Source of the DNA: Mycobacterium sp. E787
GTDB lineage: Bacteria; Actinomycetota; Actinomycetes; Mycobacteriales; Mycobacteriaceae
Assembly: GCF_001668725.1 (NCBI RefSeq)
Contig: NZ_LZKL01000055.1
Span: forward strand, 62,001-126,000
Length of the DNA stretch: 64,000 nt
Direction: 5' to 3'
Both the position numbers and the translations under genes were made by a program. Under the pieces are notes generated by a model, which did no database searches, was not told where the DNA came from, and saw nothing but the letters and a program-made list of their open reading frames with translations. Shown here piece by piece: positions 30,033 through 40,493 of this stretch (the first letter of the stretch is position 1; each line of letters starts with the position of its first letter).

Positions 30033-30992
30033 ATGACCGCTGAGGCGCAGACGACGCCGGCTCCGCCACCACCCTCGGACACGCCGCCGACGCCACCGCC
30101 GCCGTCGGGCAAACAGTACCGGAAACCCCGAATCGCCATCGGGGTGACCATCCTGCTCGCCGTCGTCGCCGCCTACGCCCTGTCCCTGTTCGGCGTGCAC
30201 CAGCTGCAGGAAGCAGAGGCCCCGCTTCCCCCACTGGACCTCAGCCAGGGCGGGGGCGATGCGACGATCGTGCAGCTGCGCCTCGAGGAGCTGAAGACCG
30301 TCGCGAATCGTCTCACGGTGAATGTGCTTGTCTATCCAGGGATTTCGGCCTACGACAATCGCTTCGACGTACTGGGCACCGACGTTGGCGTGCGACTGTA
30401 CCCGACGAGCGACCTGGGGGACCTGCACTATCCGAAGGGGAAGGCGCCGGCGCAACTCAGCACCACCATCGAGGCGCACGGCGATCCCGGTAACTGGCCC
30501 TTCGACTCCTACCGGACCGAACCGATCTCCGCGGACGCGTTCGTCGGGTCCGGCGACAACATCAAGAAGGTGCCCGCTCGCGTCGAGGTCACCGGGGAAT
30601 TGGACGGTTGGGACGTGAGCGTCCAGCGGCTGCACGATCCCGCCGCGCTCCCGACCCAGCGTGGTAGCGACAACGGGAACGTCGTCATCACCTTCAAGAG
30701 GGCCAAGGGCCCGCTGATCTTCGACCTGGGCATCTGCCTGGTCCTCATCAGCCTGCCCACCTTGGCGCTGATGGTCGCCATCCCGATGGCGCTGGGCAGG
30801 AGGAAATTCTTGCCGCCCTTTGCGACGTGGTACGCCGCGAACCTCTTCGCGATCGTCCCGTTGCGCAACATCCTTCCGGGTGCCCCACCGCCCGGTTCCT
30901 GGATAGACCAGGCCATCGTGCAGTGGGTGCTGATCGCCCTCGTGACGGCCATGAGCCTGTACATCTTCGCCTGGGTCCGGCAAGGGGACTGA
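30033..30992 (+). CDS. DUF4436 membrane protein, copy 3
   Basis: 319 residues with the four-segment plan of copies 1 and 2. The first membrane segment is at about 33-54, the outer domain carries VRLYPTSDLGDLHYPKGKAP, and the three final segments follow KFLPPFATWYAANLFAIVPL. By position, this copy corresponds to Rv0713 between the sulfatase activator and rplN. TAGCAT at 29946-29951 resembles the possible -10 of copy 1. A Pro-rich 30-residue N-terminus precedes the first segment. The function of the family is unknown. Confidence 0.8.
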   Translation: MTAEAQTTPAPPPPSDTPPTPPPPSGKQYRKPRIAIGVTILLAVVAAYALSLFGVHQLQEAEAPLPPLDLSQGGGDATIVQLRLEELKTVANRLTVNVLVYPGISAYDNRFDVLGTDVGVRLYPTSDLGDLHYPKGKAPAQLSTTIEAHGDPGNWPFDSYRTEPISADAFVGSGDNIKKVPARVEVTGELDGWDVSVQRLHDPAALPTQRGSDNGNVVITFKRAKGPLIFDLGICLVLISLPTLALMVAIPMALGRRKFLPPFATWYAANLFAIVPLRNILPGAPPPGSWIDQAIVQWVLIALVTAMSLYIFAWVRQGD

Positions 30993-31046
30993 TCGGGCGT
31001 CATTTGCGCCGGCTGTCACGGCCATGAGGCTCCGCCACCGGTCGGG

Positions 31047-31598
31047 GTGCAGGATTTGCGTATGCCCGCGCCATTGCCGCCGCTTGCCGCCGAGGACCAC
31101 GTCTGCGAGACCTGCGCGGTCGCTTACCCGGACACGCGGATCGACGATGCCGTCGCCGTCATCGCGGGCCTGCCCAATGCGATGCGCGAGGCGATCGGCG
31201 CGATTGCGCCCGACGCGCGCCGGCTGCGGCCGGCTCCCGGCGTGTGGTCGGTTGCGGAGTACCTCTGCCACGTTCGCGACGTCTATGTCAGCTTCACCAT
31301 CCGGCTGCACCGCACCCGCATCGAGCAGGAACCCGCCTTCGAGCCGATGTTCAACGACCTGCGGGCCCGCCGCTTCCGGTACAACGACTGCGACGTCGAC
31401 GCCACGCTCTACGAGCTGGCGGCCGGCACCGCCGGGTTCCGCGACGAGGTCGTGCGCACAGACGACTGGGATCGCATCGGCAGCCGGTTGCCGGGCGAGC
31501 GGCGCACCGCGCGCTGGCTGGTGCGCCAGGCGATGCACGAAGGCGTCCATCATGTCGCCGACATCCGCAGATTTGGCTCTGAGCTGGTCGTCCCCTAG
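31047..31598 (+). CDS. DinB-like protein
   Basis: 183 residues. The helical-bundle signature is visible: WSVAEYLCHVRDVYVSFTIR carries the first metal-type His, and ARWLVRQAMHEGVHHVADIR carries the paired His residues near the C-terminus. This is the pattern of DinB/YfiT-type metalloproteins, which include mycothiol-dependent transferases in actinobacteria. The start is GTG 31047, or ATG 31062 five residues later. Its TAG stop lies inside the spc promoter -10 element. The function is not assigned. Confidence 0.7.
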   Translation: MQDLRMPAPLPPLAAEDHVCETCAVAYPDTRIDDAVAVIAGLPNAMREAIGAIAPDARRLRPAPGVWSVAEYLCHVRDVYVSFTIRLHRTRIEQEPAFEPMFNDLRARRFRYNDCDVDATLYELAAGTAGFRDEVVRTDDWDRIGSRLPGERRTARWLVRQAMHEGVHHVADIRRFGSELVVP

Positions 31599-31615
31599 AC
31601 TCTAGGGGTTGCCTT
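31573..31615 (+). promoter_or_regulatory. spc operon promoter
   Basis: TTGGCT (31573-31578), 17 bases, TAGACT (31596-31601), then four bases and GGGTTGCCTT (31606-31615). The same 10-base block occurs at the same offset in the S10 promoter. The -10 also lies inside a perfect inverted repeat, CCCCTAGA-C-TCTAGGGG (31592-31608). The transcript leader to rplN would be about 135 bases. Confidence 0.6.
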
Positions 31616-31743
31616 GGGCAGACCTCGGCCGGTGCGAATCGGCCCCGCGTGCCTTTCGGTGACAAAAGTGTTTCAAGACCGCGCATGTCAGGGTGGGTTT
31701 TGCCTGCCTCCTGCCGTGCACGTGAACCAGGTCAGGAGATCGA

Positions 31744-32112
31744 GTGATTCAGCAGGAATCGCGGCTGAAGGTCGCCGACAACACCGGCGCCAAGGAGATC
31801 TTGTGCATCCGGGTGCTCGGCGGTTCGTCGCGACGATACGCCGGCATCGGTGACGTCATCGTCGCCACCGTCAAGGACGCCATTCCCGGCGGCAACGTCA
31901 AGCGCGGCGACGTCGTCAAGGCCGTCGTGGTGCGCACGGTGAAGGAGCGCAGGCGTCCCGACGGCAGCTACATCAAGTTCGACGAGAATGCCGCGGTGAT
32001 CATCAAGCCCGACAACGACCCGCGCGGCACGCGCATCTTCGGGCCGGTCGGCCGCGAACTGCGCGAGAAGCGATTCATGAAGATCATCTCGCTCGCCCCG
32101 GAGGTGTTGTAG
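31744..32112 (+). CDS. rplN: 50S ribosomal protein L14
   Basis: 122 residues, starting [20 protein letters not shown] and containing [17 protein letters not shown] and [19 protein letters not shown]14 contacts 16S rRNA across the subunit interface and is the target of the silencing factor RsfS. The GTG 31744 start follows CAGGAG. It is the first gene of the spc operon. Confidence 0.97.
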
Positions 32113-32430
32113 ATGAAGGTCCACAAAGGCGACACCGTGCTGGTCATCGCGGGCAAGGACAAGGGCGCCAAGGGCAAGGTGCTGCAGGCGTACCCGGAAC
32201 GCAACCGCGTGCTTGTCGAGGGCGTCAACCGGATCAAGAAGCACACCGCGATTTCCACCAACCAGCGCGGCGCGCGCTCGGGCGGCATCGTCACGCAGGA
32301 GGCGCCGATTCACGTCTCCAACGTGATGGTGGTCGACTCCGACGGCCAGCCCACCCGGATCGGTTACCGGGTGGACGAGGAAACCGGCAAGCGCGTCCGC
32401 ATCTCCAAGCGCAACGGCAAGGACATCTGA
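32113..32430 (+). CDS. rplX: 50S ribosomal protein L24
   Basis: 105 residues with the KOW motif [20 protein letters not shown] and [16 protein letters not shown]24 is an early 50S assembly initiator. Its ATG directly follows the rplN TAG and its TGA overlaps the rplE ATG. Confidence 0.97.
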   Translation: MKVHKGDTVLVIAGKDKGAKGKVLQAYPERNRVLVEGVNRIKKHTAISTNQRGARSGGIVTQEAPIHVSNVMVVDSDGQPTRIGYRVDEETGKRVRISKRNGKDI

Positions 32431-32993
32431 TGAGCACCGCAGAGAAGACCCAGCCGCGGCTCAAGCAGCGCTACGCCAACGAGATCCGCGATGCGCTGCA
32501 GAAGCAGTTCAACTACGGCAACGTCATGCAGATCCCGACCGTGACCAAGGTCGTCGTCAACATGGGCGTCGGCGACGCCGCCCGCGACGCCAAGCTGATC
32601 AACGGCGCGGTGAACGACCTGGCGCTGATCACCGGTCAGAAGCCCGAGATCCGCAAGGCGCGCAAGTCCATCGCACAGTTCAAATTGCGCGAGGGCATGC
32701 CGATCGGCGCCCGGGTGACGCTGCGCGGGGACCGGATGTGGGAGTTCCTCGACCGGCTCACCTCGATCGCGCTGCCGCGTATCCGGGACTTCCGGGGCCT
32801 GTCGCCCAAGCAGTTCGACGGGGTCGGCAACTACACGTTCGGACTGGCCGAGCAGTCGGTGTTCCACGAGATCGACGTGGACAAGATCGACCGGGTCCGC
32901 GGCATGGACATCAACGTCGTCACCTCGGCGACGACCGACGACGAAGGGCGAGCGCTACTGCGGGCCCTCGGCTTTCCGTTCAAGGAGAACTGA
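32430..32993 (+). CDS. rplE: 50S ribosomal protein L5
   Basis: 187 residues with [40 protein letters not shown] and [21 protein letters not shown]5 binds 5S rRNA and the P-site tRNA region. It overlaps rplX by one base and rpsN follows four bases downstream. Confidence 0.97.
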   Translation: MSTAEKTQPRLKQRYANEIRDALQKQFNYGNVMQIPTVTKVVVNMGVGDAARDAKLINGAVNDLALITGQKPEIRKARKSIAQFKLREGMPIGARVTLRGDRMWEFLDRLTSIALPRIRDFRGLSPKQFDGVGNYTFGLAEQSVFHEIDVDKIDRVRGMDINVVTSATTDDEGRALLRALGFPFKEN

Positions 32994-32997
32994 CTAA

Positions 32998-33183
32998 ATG
33001 GCGAAGAAGGCACTGGTCAACAAGGCCGCACGCAAACCCAAGTTCGCGGTGCGCGGCTACACCCGCTGCAGCAAGTGCGGCCGTCCGCGCGCGGTGTTCC
33101 GCAAGTTCGGGCTCTGCCGGATCTGCCTGCGCGAGATGGCGCATGCGGGCGAGCTGCCCGGCGTGCAGAAGAGCAGTTGGTGA
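32998..33183 (+). CDS. rpsN: 30S ribosomal protein S14, zinc-binding type
   Basis: 61 residues. The four zinc cysteines are C24, C27, C40 and C43 (CSKCGRP, then CRICLRE). This is the short zinc-containing C+ form. Mycobacteria keep a longer zinc-free paralogue elsewhere under Zur control, so this form should predominate when zinc is plentiful. Confidence 0.96.
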
Positions 33184-33198
33184 CAGGGGACTGACGAT

Positions 33199-33597
33199 AT
33201 GACGATGACGGACCCGATCGCGGACTTCTTGACGCGTCTGCGCAACGCCAATTCGGCCTACCACGACGAGGTGAGCCTGCCGCACTCCAAGCTCAAGGCG
33301 AACATCGCCCAGATCCTCAAGGCCGAGGGCTACATCAACGACTTCCGGACCGAGGACGCTCGGGTCGGCAAGTCGCTGGTGATCCAGCTGAAGTACGGCC
33401 CGAGCCGGGAGCGCAGCATCGCCGGCTTGCGCCGGGTGTCGAAGCCCGGTTTGCGGGTGTACGCGAAATCGACCAACCTGCCGCGGGTGCTCGGCGGCCT
33501 GGGCGTGGCGATCATCTCCACGTCGTCGGGTCTGCTCACCGACCGTCAGGCGGCCCGACAGGGCGTGGGCGGCGAAGTCCTCGCGTACGTGTGGTGA
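33199..33597 (+). CDS. rpsH: 30S ribosomal protein S8
   Basis: 132 residues, starting [20 protein letters not shown] and ending with [20 protein letters not shown] then VLAYVW, the conserved rRNA-binding C-terminus. In E. coli S8 represses the spc operon by binding near rplE; whether this holds here cannot be seen. Confidence 0.97.
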   Translation: MTMTDPIADFLTRLRNANSAYHDEVSLPHSKLKANIAQILKAEGYINDFRTEDARVGKSLVIQLKYGPSRERSIAGLRRVSKPGLRVYAKSTNLPRVLGGLGVAIISTSSGLLTDRQAARQGVGGEVLAYVW

Positions 33598-33621
33598 GGG
33601 GCCCGGAGGTAAGGAAAGACA

Positions 33622-34161
33622 ATGTCGCGCATTGGTAAGCAGCCGGTTCCGGTACCCACCGGAGTCGACGTAACGATCGAGGGCCAGAACGTCTCGGTCA
33701 AGGGTCCCAAGGGCAGCCTGAATCTGACTGTCGCCGAGCCGATTACGGTGGCCCGCAACGACGACGGCGCCATCGTGGTCACCCGGCCCAACGACGAGCG
33801 GCGCAACCGCTCGCTGCACGGCCTGTCGCGGACCCTGGTGTCCAACCTCGTCACCGGTGTGACGGAGGGTTACACCGTCAAGATGGAGATCTTCGGGGTC
33901 GGCTACCGCGTGCAGCTCAAGGGCTCCAACCTCGAGTTCGCCCTGGGCTACAGCCACCCCGTGGTGATCGAGGCGCCCGAGGGCATCACGTTCGCGGTCC
34001 AGTCGCCGACGAAGTTCACGGTGTCGGGGATCGACAAGCAAAAGGTCGGCCAGATCTCGGCGAACATCCGCCGCCTGCGCCGTCCCGACCCGTACAAGGG
34101 CAAGGGCGTGCGCTACGAGGGTGAGCAGATCCGCCGCAAGGTCGGAAAGACGGGTAAGTAG
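33622..34161 (+). CDS. rplF: 50S ribosomal protein L6
   Basis: 179 residues, starting [20 protein letters not shown], with the duplicated alpha/beta domains and the C-terminal block [21 protein letters not shown]6 lies near the GTPase-associated centre. GGAGGTAAGG precedes the ATG. Confidence 0.97.
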   Translation: MSRIGKQPVPVPTGVDVTIEGQNVSVKGPKGSLNLTVAEPITVARNDDGAIVVTRPNDERRNRSLHGLSRTLVSNLVTGVTEGYTVKMEIFGVGYRVQLKGSNLEFALGYSHPVVIEAPEGITFAVQSPTKFTVSGIDKQKVGQISANIRRLRRPDPYKGKGVRYEGEQIRRKVGKTGK

Positions 34162-34163
34162 TC

Positions 34164-34571
34164 ATGGCGCAAACGAAGACAGACGCCGCCGCGCGAAAGC
34201 CGGTGGGGCAGAACGTATCCGCTACGCGGCGGGTGTCACGGCTGCGCAGGCACGCGCGGCTGCGCAAGAAGATCGCGGGCACCCCGCAGCGTCCGCGGCT
34301 GGTGGTGCACCGGTCGGCCCGGCACATTCACGTGCAGGTGGTCAACGACGAGAACGGCACCACGCTGGCGGCCGCTTCGTCGATCGAGGCCGACGTGCGC
34401 GGCCTGGAAGGCGACAAGAAAGCCCGCAGCATTCGGGTGGGTCAGCTGATCGCCGAGCGCGCCAAGGCCGCCGGCGTCGACTCCGTGGTCTTCGACCGTG
34501 GCGGATACACCTACGGCGGACGGATCGCGGCGCTGGCCGATGCCGCGCGCGAGAACGGATTGCAATTCTGA
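34164..34571 (+). CDS. rplR: 50S ribosomal protein L18
   Basis: 135 residues. A basic N-terminal tail is followed by [20 protein letters not shown] and the C-terminal [21 protein letters not shown]18 binds 5S rRNA with L5. Its ATG lies 2 bases after the rplF stop. Confidence 0.97.
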   Translation: MAQTKTDAAARKPVGQNVSATRRVSRLRRHARLRKKIAGTPQRPRLVVHRSARHIHVQVVNDENGTTLAAASSIEADVRGLEGDKKARSIRVGQLIAERAKAAGVDSVVFDRGGYTYGGRIAALADAARENGLQF

Positions 34572-34593
34572 TGACAACTGGAAGGACCGCATA

Positions 34594-35283
34594 ATGGCGG
34601 AACAGTCAGCCGGCGGCCCCGAGGCCCGCGGCGACAACCGCGACTCGCGCGGTGACAACCGCGACAGCCGCGGCCGGCGCGACGGCGGCCGCGGAGGCCG
34701 CGATCGCGACCGCGACGGCGAGAAGAGCAACTACCTGGAACGGGTCGTCGCCATCAACCGCGTCTCCAAGGTGGTCAAGGGTGGTCGGCGATTCAGCTTC
34801 ACCGCGCTGGTCATCGTCGGTGACGGCGCCGGCATGGTCGGCGTCGGCTACGGCAAGGCCAAGGAGGTCCCCGCCGCGATCGCCAAGGGCGTCGAGGAGG
34901 CCCGCAAGGGCTTCTTCCGCGTCCCGCTGATCGGCGGCACCATCACGCACCCGGTGCAGGGTGAGGCCGCCGCGGGCGTGGTGCTGTTGCGACCCGCCAG
35001 CCCGGGTACCGGTGTGATCGCCGGCGGCGCGGCGCGCGCGGTGCTGGAATGCGCCGGGGTGCACGACATCCTGGCCAAGTCGTTGGGCAGCGACAACGCG
35101 ATCAACGTGGTGCACGCCACCGTGGCCGCGCTCAAGCTGCTGCAGCGTCCCGAGGAGGTGGCCGCGCGTCGCGGGCTGCCCATCGAGGACGTTGCCCCGG
35201 CCGGGATGTTGAAGGCGCGACGCGAGAGCGACGCGCTCGCCAGCCTGCCCGCGGGTGCGGCGGTCCGGGAGGGGACGGCGTAG
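34594..35283 (+). CDS. rpsE: 30S ribosomal protein S5 with charged N-terminal extension
   Basis: 229 residues. About 45 Arg/Asp/Gly-rich residues with repeated RGDNRDS units precede the S5 core ([60 protein letters not shown]). S5 ensures decoding accuracy and lies at the mRNA entry. ATG 34594 is the start; the long open frame upstream is read-through of rplR in another frame. Confidence 0.96.
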   Translation: MAEQSAGGPEARGDNRDSRGDNRDSRGRRDGGRGGRDRDRDGEKSNYLERVVAINRVSKVVKGGRRFSFTALVIVGDGAGMVGVGYGKAKEVPAAIAKGVEEARKGFFRVPLIGGTITHPVQGEAAAGVVLLRPASPGTGVIAGGAARAVLECAGVHDILAKSLGSDNAINVVHATVAALKLLQRPEEVAARRGLPIEDVAPAGMLKARRESDALASLPAGAAVREGTA

Positions 35284-35285
35284 CC

Positions 35286-35483
35286 ATGAGTCAGCTCAAG
35301 ATCACCCAGGTGCGCAGCACCATCGGTGCGCGCTGGAAGCAGCGCGAGAGCCTGCGCACCCTGGGCCTGCGGCGGATTCGCCACTCGGTGATCCGTGAGG
35401 ACAACCCACAGACCCGCGGCCTGATCGCGGTGGTGAGCCACCTGGTCGAGGTGGAGTCGGCGCCCGAAGGGAAAACACAGTGA
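35286..35483 (+). CDS. rpmD: 50S ribosomal protein L30
   Basis: 65 residues, starting [20 protein letters not shown] and containing [21 protein letters not shown] two-base spacer follows rpsE, and the stop overlaps the rplO GTG (GTGA). Confidence 0.96.
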   Translation: MSQLKITQVRSTIGARWKQRESLRTLGLRRIRHSVIREDNPQTRGLIAVVSHLVEVESAPEGKTQ

Positions 35484-35920
35484 CCATCAAGCTGCATGAT
35501 CTGAAGCCCGCGCCCGGGTCGAAGACGGCGCGCACCCGGGTCGGTCGCGGCGAGGGCTCCAAGGGCAAGTCGGCGGGCCGCGGCACCAAGGGCACCAAGG
35601 CCCGCAAGAACGTGCCGGCCACCTTCGAGGGCGGCCAGATGCCGATCCACATGCGCCTGCCCAAGCTGAAGGGATTCCGGAACCGGTTCCGCACCGAATA
35701 CGAGATCGTCAACGTCGGCGACCTCAACCGGCTGTTCCCGCAGGGCGGTGCCGTCGGCGTGGACGAACTGGTGGCCAAGGGTGCGGTTCGCAAGAACGCT
35801 CTGGTCAAGGTCCTCGGCGACGGCAAGCTGACCGCCAAGGTCGAGGTGTCCGCGCACAAGTTCAGCGGCAGCGCGCGCGAGAAGATCACCGCCGCGGGCG
35901 GCTCGGTCACCGAGCTGTAG
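35480..35920 (+). CDS. rplO: 50S ribosomal protein L15
   Basis: 146 residues with [40 protein letters not shown] and [20 protein letters not shown]. It ends this ribosomal run; secY and adk, normally next, lie about 16.6 kb away at 52497. Its TAG is directly followed by the stop of the convergent oxidoreductase, within the small palindrome GAGCTG-TAGT-CAGCTC. Confidence 0.97.
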   Translation: MTIKLHDLKPAPGSKTARTRVGRGEGSKGKSAGRGTKGTKARKNVPATFEGGQMPIHMRLPKLKGFRNRFRTEYEIVNVGDLNRLFPQGGAVGVDELVAKGAVRKNALVKVLGDGKLTAKVEVSAHKFSGSAREKITAAGGSVTEL

Positions 35921-36847
35921 TCAGCTCAGCTGCGGAATCACTTCCGCGGCAAGGCGTTCCATCTGCTCGCGGTTCTCCGGGACATCGACGCCGACGGGGT
36001 TGAGCAGCAGATATTCGGCCCCGGCGGCGATCACGTCGCGCAGCCCGCGCGCCACGTCGTCAGGTGTGCCCGACACCGGCACGTCCTCGACGCCGGGCAT
36101 GTCGCCGTAGATGCGGTGCAGCCCGCCCAGCACCCGCTCGCGCGCCCGCACCGGGTCGTCGTCGACCATCAGGTACACGCGTTTGCCAATGGTGAAGTGC
36201 GCCGGGTCTTTCCGCTGCGCCTCGAGTTCGCGGCGCACCACGGTGACGGCGCCGGCGAAGGCTTCGGTGGTCGACGAGCCGGCACCCAGGAACGAGTCCC
36301 CGTGCCGCACCGCCCGGGCCAGCGCCTTGGGGGCCAGCCCACCGAACCAGATCGGCGGGTGCGGCCGCTGCACCGGCTTGGGTGCGATAGGCACGTCGTC
36401 GACATCGCGGAACCGGCCGTGGAACGTCACCCGGGGCTCGTCCGACCAGGCCGCCTTCATCAGCTCCAGGCCCTCGGTGAAATACGAGATGTACGTTGCC
36501 TTGTCGACGCCGAATGCGTCGAATCGGCGAAAGCCGCCGCCGGTTCCCACGCCGAGGTCCAGCCGTCCGTGGCTGAGCCGGTCGACGGCCGTCGCGGCCG
36601 AGGCGAGCTGGAGCGGGTCGTGCAGCGAGGTCACCAGGACGGCGACCCCCAGCCGCAGGCGCTCCGTGCAGGCGGCGCAATACGCCAGCAGCTCCAGCGG
36701 CGCCAGCAGCGGGGCGGCGCCGACGGTCTGCTCGAGCACCCAGCCGCCCTCGAACCCGAGCTCCTCGGCGCGGGCGAGGTAGGAGCGCATGCCGGATGCG
36801 TCGAAGCCGTCGTAGTCGAATTGGGGGATGGCGATGGAAAGCCTCAC
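35921..36847 (-). CDS. Luciferase-like, F420-type flavin oxidoreductase
   Basis: A 308-residue TIM-barrel protein of the luciferase-like monooxygenase superfamily, in mycobacteria usually F420-dependent. Visible segments are LSIAIPQFDYDG at the start, RLRLGVAVLVTSLHDPLQLA, AAATAVDRLSHGRLDLGVGT and PVQRPHPPIWFGGLAPKALA. GTG 36847 is the start; the frame stays open for 40 codons upstream without a sensible N-terminus. It is divergent from sppA with 39 bases between. From memory this gene is not at the M. tuberculosis locus, so it is an insertion between rplO and sppA. The substrate is unknown. Confidence 0.8.
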   Translation of the reverse strand: MRLSIAIPQFDYDGFDASGMRSYLARAEELGFEGGWVLEQTVGAAPLLAPLELLAYCAACTERLRLGVAVLVTSLHDPLQLASAATAVDRLSHGRLDLGVGTGGGFRRFDAFGVDKATYISYFTEGLELMKAAWSDEPRVTFHGRFRDVDDVPIAPKPVQRPHPPIWFGGLAPKALARAVRHGDSFLGAGSSTTEAFAGAVTVVRRELEAQRKDPAHFTIGKRVYLMVDDDPVRARERVLGGLHRIYGDMPGVEDVPVSGTPDDVARGLRDVIAAGAEYLLLNPVGVDVPENREQMERLAAEVIPQLS

Positions 36848-36886
36848 CCGACCACCGTACGGCGGCCGATCGGTACCCTGCACAGT

Positions 36887-38662
36887 ATGTTTGGTTTTCT
36901 GCCCTCCATTCCGGGGATCGACGAGGTCCGTGCGCTGGCGGGCCGCGTCGACACCGCCCGCCACCACGGCGTGCCCAATGGCTGCGTGCTCGAGCTAGAC
37001 CTGCGCTCGATGCCGCCGGAGACGACGGGCTTCGACCCGGTGGCCATCATCACCGGGGGCGGCCGGCCCATGGCGTTGCGCGACGGCGTCGCGGCGATCC
37101 ATCGCGCCGCCGAGGATCCCCGGGTCGCCGGGCTGATCGCCCGCGTGCAGCTGGGGGCGTCGGCCCCGGCGGCGGTGCAGGAGTTGCGGGCGGCGATCGC
37201 GGCTTTCAGCGCCGTCAAGCCGTCACTGGCGTGGGCCGAGACCTACCCCGGCACGCTGTCCTACTATCTGGCCTCGGCGTTCGGTGAGATCTGGATGCAG
37301 CCCGCGGGCAGCGTCGGGCTCGTCGGGTTCGCGAGCAACGCGATGTTCCTGCGTGACGCGTTCGACAAGGCGGGGATCGAAGCCCAGATCATCACGCGCG
37401 GCGAATACAAGTCGGCGGCAAACCTTTTCACCGAACACGGCTTCACCGAGGCGCACCGCGAGGCCGTCACCCGGATGCTGGAGAGCCTGCAGGACCAGGT
37501 GTGGCGGGCGGTCGGCGAATCACGCAAGGTCGAGCCGGCGGCGCTCGACGCGATCGCCGACCGGGGCCCGCTGTTGCGCGACGACGCGGTCGCCGCCGGC
37601 CTGGTCGACCGCATCGGGTTCCGCGACGAAGCATACGCCCGGATCGCGGAACTGGTTGACCCCGAGGATATTTCGGATGACAAGGAGCCGCCCAGGCTCT
37701 ACCTGGCGCGCTACGCCGGTGCGGCCCGGCCGCGACTGAACCCGCCCGTGCCGTCGGTGCCCGGCCGCCGATCCAAGCCGACGTTCGCCGTGGTCACCGT
37801 CGACGGGAACATCGTCGGCGGGCGCGGGGGCCCGCAATTCCTGCCGATCGGCACGCCCACCGCGGGCGCCGACACCATCGCGGCCGCACTGCGCGAGGCC
37901 GCCGCCGACGATTCGGTGTCCGCGATCGTGCTGCGGGTGAACAGCCCGGGAGGATCGGTCACCGCGTCCGAAACCATTTGGCGCGAGGTGAAGATGGCAC
38001 GCGAACGCGGCAAGCCGGTGGTGGCGTCGATGGGTGCGGTCGCCGCGTCCGGCGGCTACTACGTGGCGATGGCCGCCGACGCGATCCTGGCCAATCCGGG
38101 CACGATCACCGGCTCGATCGGCGTGATCACCGGGAAGCTGGTGGTTCGTGACCTGAAGGGCCGCCTGGGCGTCGCGTCGGATACGGTGCGCACCAACGCA
38201 AATGCCGACGCCTGGTCGGCCGACGCGCCGTTCACGCCGGACCAGCGGGCGCATCGCGAGGCGGAGGCGGACCTGATGTACACCGACTTCGTGGAACGGG
38301 TCGCCGAGGGCCGCAAGCTGAGCACCGAGGCCGTGGAAGTCGTTGCCCGGGGACGGGTCTGGACCGGTGCCGACGCCGCCGAGCGTGGACTGGTCGACGA
38401 ACTCGGCGGCTTCCGGGAGGCCGTGCGGCGCGCCAAGGCCCTCGCGGGCCTGGACGAGGACGCCGAGGTCCGTCTCGTCGGCTATCCGAGCTCGTCGCTG
38501 CTCGACCTGGTGCGACCCCGGGCCTCGTCACAGCCGGCCGCGGCGTCGCTCCCGGATGCGCTGGGCGCACTGCTCGGTCGCTCGATCGCCGGAATCTTGG
38601 ACAGTGCCGAACAGACACTGAGCGGCGCCAGCGCGCTGTGGCCGGGAAATTCAAGGTTTTGA
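36887..38662 (+). CDS. sppA: Signal peptide peptidase SppA, 67K type
   Basis: A 591-residue serine protease that degrades cleaved signal peptides. The tandem ClpP-like domains carry the catalytic Lys175 in [10 protein letters not shown] (first domain) and Ser388 in [15 protein letters not shown] (second domain), matching the Lys/Ser dyad of E. coli Spp[15 protein letters not shown] is the oxyanion region. No clear N-terminal membrane segment is seen, unlike E. coli. ATG 36887 is the start. Its end overlaps the convergent methyltransferase by 12 bases. Confidence 0.9.
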   Translation: MFGFLPSIPGIDEVRALAGRVDTARHHGVPNGCVLELDLRSMPPETTGFDPVAIITGGGRPMALRDGVAAIHRAAEDPRVAGLIARVQLGASAPAAVQELRAAIAAFSAVKPSLAWAETYPGTLSYYLASAFGEIWMQPAGSVGLVGFASNAMFLRDAFDKAGIEAQIITRGEYKSAANLFTEHGFTEAHREAVTRMLESLQDQVWRAVGESRKVEPAALDAIADRGPLLRDDAVAAGLVDRIGFRDEAYARIAELVDPEDISDDKEPPRLYLARYAGAARPRLNPPVPSVPGRRSKPTFAVVTVDGNIVGGRGGPQFLPIGTPTAGADTIAAALREAAADDSVSAIVLRVNSPGGSVTASETIWREVKMARERGKPVVASMGAVAASGGYYVAMAADAILANPGTITGSIGVITGKLVVRDLKGRLGVASDTVRTNANADAWSADAPFTPDQRAHREAEADLMYTDFVERVAEGRKLSTEAVEVVARGRVWTGADAAERGLVDELGGFREAVRRAKALAGLDEDAEVRLVGYPSSSLLDLVRPRASSQPAAASLPDALGALLGRSIAGILDSAEQTLSGASALWPGNSRF

Positions 38663-39574
38663 GTCAGGAAGCCTGCCGCTGATGAAGATGATCTCGCCGA
38701 GCGGGTCGTCGTGTTCGGGCGCGGGCACCTCGATGTCGTTGCGCCGGAACAGTTCGGTTCGCGTGATGCCGTCGACGTCCCATCCCTTGGACCGCAGATA
38801 GTCGACGACATGGCTGCGCTCTCCGGTGTAGACCAGCGACGCCATGTCGATGTCGACGCCGTGCTCCCGGAACACGCCGGACATGTCCTGCACCCGGCTG
38901 GCGTCGAAATCGATGATGCCCGGCACGAATTCGGTGGCGATGGTGCTGCCGGGCGCGCTGAGGTCGGTGATGTTGTCGAACAGCCGGTCCTGCGCCTCCG
39001 GCGGCAGGTAGATCAGCAGGCCCTCCGCCAGCCACGCGGTCGGCGCGGTCGCGTCCCACCCGGCCGCCTTCAGCGCGGCCGGCCAGTCGCCGCGCAGGTC
39101 GATCGCGATGGTGCGCCGGGTGGCGGTCGGTTCGGCGCCGATGCCGGCCAGCGTGGTCGTCTTGAACTCGATCACCCGGGGCTGGTCGAGCTCGTAGACC
39201 ACCGTGCCGTCCGGCCACGGCAACCGGAAGGCGCGCGAGTCCAGGCCGGCCGCCAGGATCACCGCCTGGCGCACCCCGGTGCCGGTGGCGTCAAGGAAGT
39301 AGTCGTCGAAGTACTTGGTGCGCACGGCCATTCCGTCGCTCATCGCCTGCATGCGCGCGGGCGACGCGTTCTCGATGGCGTCGAGGTCGATTTCGCCGTC
39401 CATCAGCTTGGTGAAGAGATCGACGCCGACGGCGCGCACCAGCGGCTCGGCGAACGGGTCGTTGATCAGGCCGCGGGGATCCCTGGTCGCCATGGCGCGG
39501 GCGGCCGCGACCATGGTCGCGGTCACGCCCACGCTGGACGCCAGATCCCAGTTGTCGTCGTGAGCGCGTGGCAT
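38651..39574 (-). CDS. SAM-dependent methyltransferase, TIGR00027 family, copy 1
   Basis: A 307-residue methyltransferase of the leucine carboxyl methyltransferase-like family that is expanded in mycobacteria (Rv0725c type). The conserved start is [19 protein letters not shown], motif I is [14 protein letters not shown], the acidic motif is [15 protein letters not shown], and [20 protein letters not shown] lies near residue 185. The substrate is unknown; the family probably methylates carboxyl or hydroxyl groups of lipids or secondary metabolites. It is the last of three tandem copies read on the minus strand, 10 bases from copy 2. Confidence 0.85.
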   Translation of the reverse strand: MPRAHDDNWDLASSVGVTATMVAAARAMATRDPRGLINDPFAEPLVRAVGVDLFTKLMDGEIDLDAIENASPARMQAMSDGMAVRTKYFDDYFLDATGTGVRQAVILAAGLDSRAFRLPWPDGTVVYELDQPRVIEFKTTTLAGIGAEPTATRRTIAIDLRGDWPAALKAAGWDATAPTAWLAEGLLIYLPPEAQDRLFDNITDLSAPGSTIATEFVPGIIDFDASRVQDMSGVFREHGVDIDMASLVYTGERSHVVDYLRSKGWDVDGITRTELFRRNDIEVPAPEHDDPLGEIIFISGRLPDSKP

Positions 39575-39584
39575 ACGCGCAACC

Positions 39585-40493
39585 CTACTTGAGGGTCGCG
39601 GCGACGTAGCTCAGCTCACCGAACGTGGCCGCCATCTCGTCCTCGGGGAAGTCAAACCCGTTGCGCGCGTACAACTCCCTGGCGGGGTGGGGGGTCACTT
39701 CCCAGCCGTGCGTGGTCAGGTAGTCGACGACGACGTTGCGCTCGCCGCGGTAGAACAGGTCGGCCGCGTTGAGGTCGAAACCGAAGCGCTGCCAGCGCTC
39801 GGAGATGCGCTGCAGGCGTTCGTCGGAGAACGCGTTCGGGTCGGGCACGTGCTCGGTGGCCAGCCGGCTGCCGGGCGCGCTGAGCGCGGTGATGTTGTCG
39901 AACAACCGGTCCTGCGCCTCGGGCGGCAGGTAGGGCAGCAGCCCCTCGGCGCTCCATGCGGTCGGCAGCGCGACGTCAAAACCGCCTTCGCGCAACGCCG
40001 CCGGCCAGTCGTCACGCAGGTCGATGGCGATCGCGCGGCGCTCCGCGGTCGGTTCGGCGCCGATGTTGGCCAGGGTCTCGGTCTTGAACGCGATGACCTG
40101 TGGCTGGTCGATCTCGTAGACCACCGTGCCGGCCGGCCACCGCAACCGGTAGGCCCGGGTGTCCAGGCCGGACGCCAGGATCACCGCCTGCCGCACGCCG
40201 CCCGCGGTGGCGCCGAGAAAGAAGTCGTCGAAGAACCGGGTACGCACCGTGATCTGCTGCGCCCGCGCTTTGCGGTTGAACAGCGGGTCGTCCTCGAAAT
40301 CGAGCTCCCCGTCGATGATCCGGATGAAGGGATCCAACCCGACGGCGCGCACCAACGGATCGGCCAGCGGATCGTCGAGCAGCGGGTCGGGGCCCTGCGA
40401 CGCCACCGCGCGCGATGCCGCGACCATCGTGGCCGTCGCCCCCACGCTGGACGCCGGGCCCCAGCTGTCCCCGTCGGTGCGCCCCTTACTCAT
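39585..40493 (-). CDS. SAM-dependent methyltransferase, TIGR00027 family, copy 2
   Basis: 302 residues, same family as copies 1 and 3: [19 protein letters not shown] at the start, [34 protein letters not shown] and [20 protein letters not shown]. The C-terminal cap ([19 protein letters not shown]) differs most between copies and probably sets substrate choice. It overlaps copy 3 by 8 bases, so they are cotranscribed. It is similar in type to Rv0726c. Confidence 0.85.
   Translation of the reverse strand: MSKGRTDGDSWGPASSVGATATMVAASRAVASQGPDPLLDDPLADPLVRAVGLDPFIRIIDGELDFEDDPLFNRKARAQQITVRTRFFDDFFLGATAGGVRQAVILASGLDTRAYRLRWPAGTVVYEIDQPQVIAFKTETLANIGAEPTAERRAIAIDLRDDWPAALREGGFDVALPTAWSAEGLLPYLPPEAQDRLFDNITALSAPGSRLATEHVPDPNAFSDERLQRISERWQRFGFDLNAADLFYRGERNVVVDYLTTHGWEVTPHPARELYARNGFDFPEDEMAATFGELSYVAATLK

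Noticed and set aside
36116..36886. Upstream part of the sppA frame, 257 codons before ATG 36887
   Set aside because: It lies opposite the luciferase-like gene, has a GC-shadow composition and no sppA-like sequence before [10 protein letters not shown].
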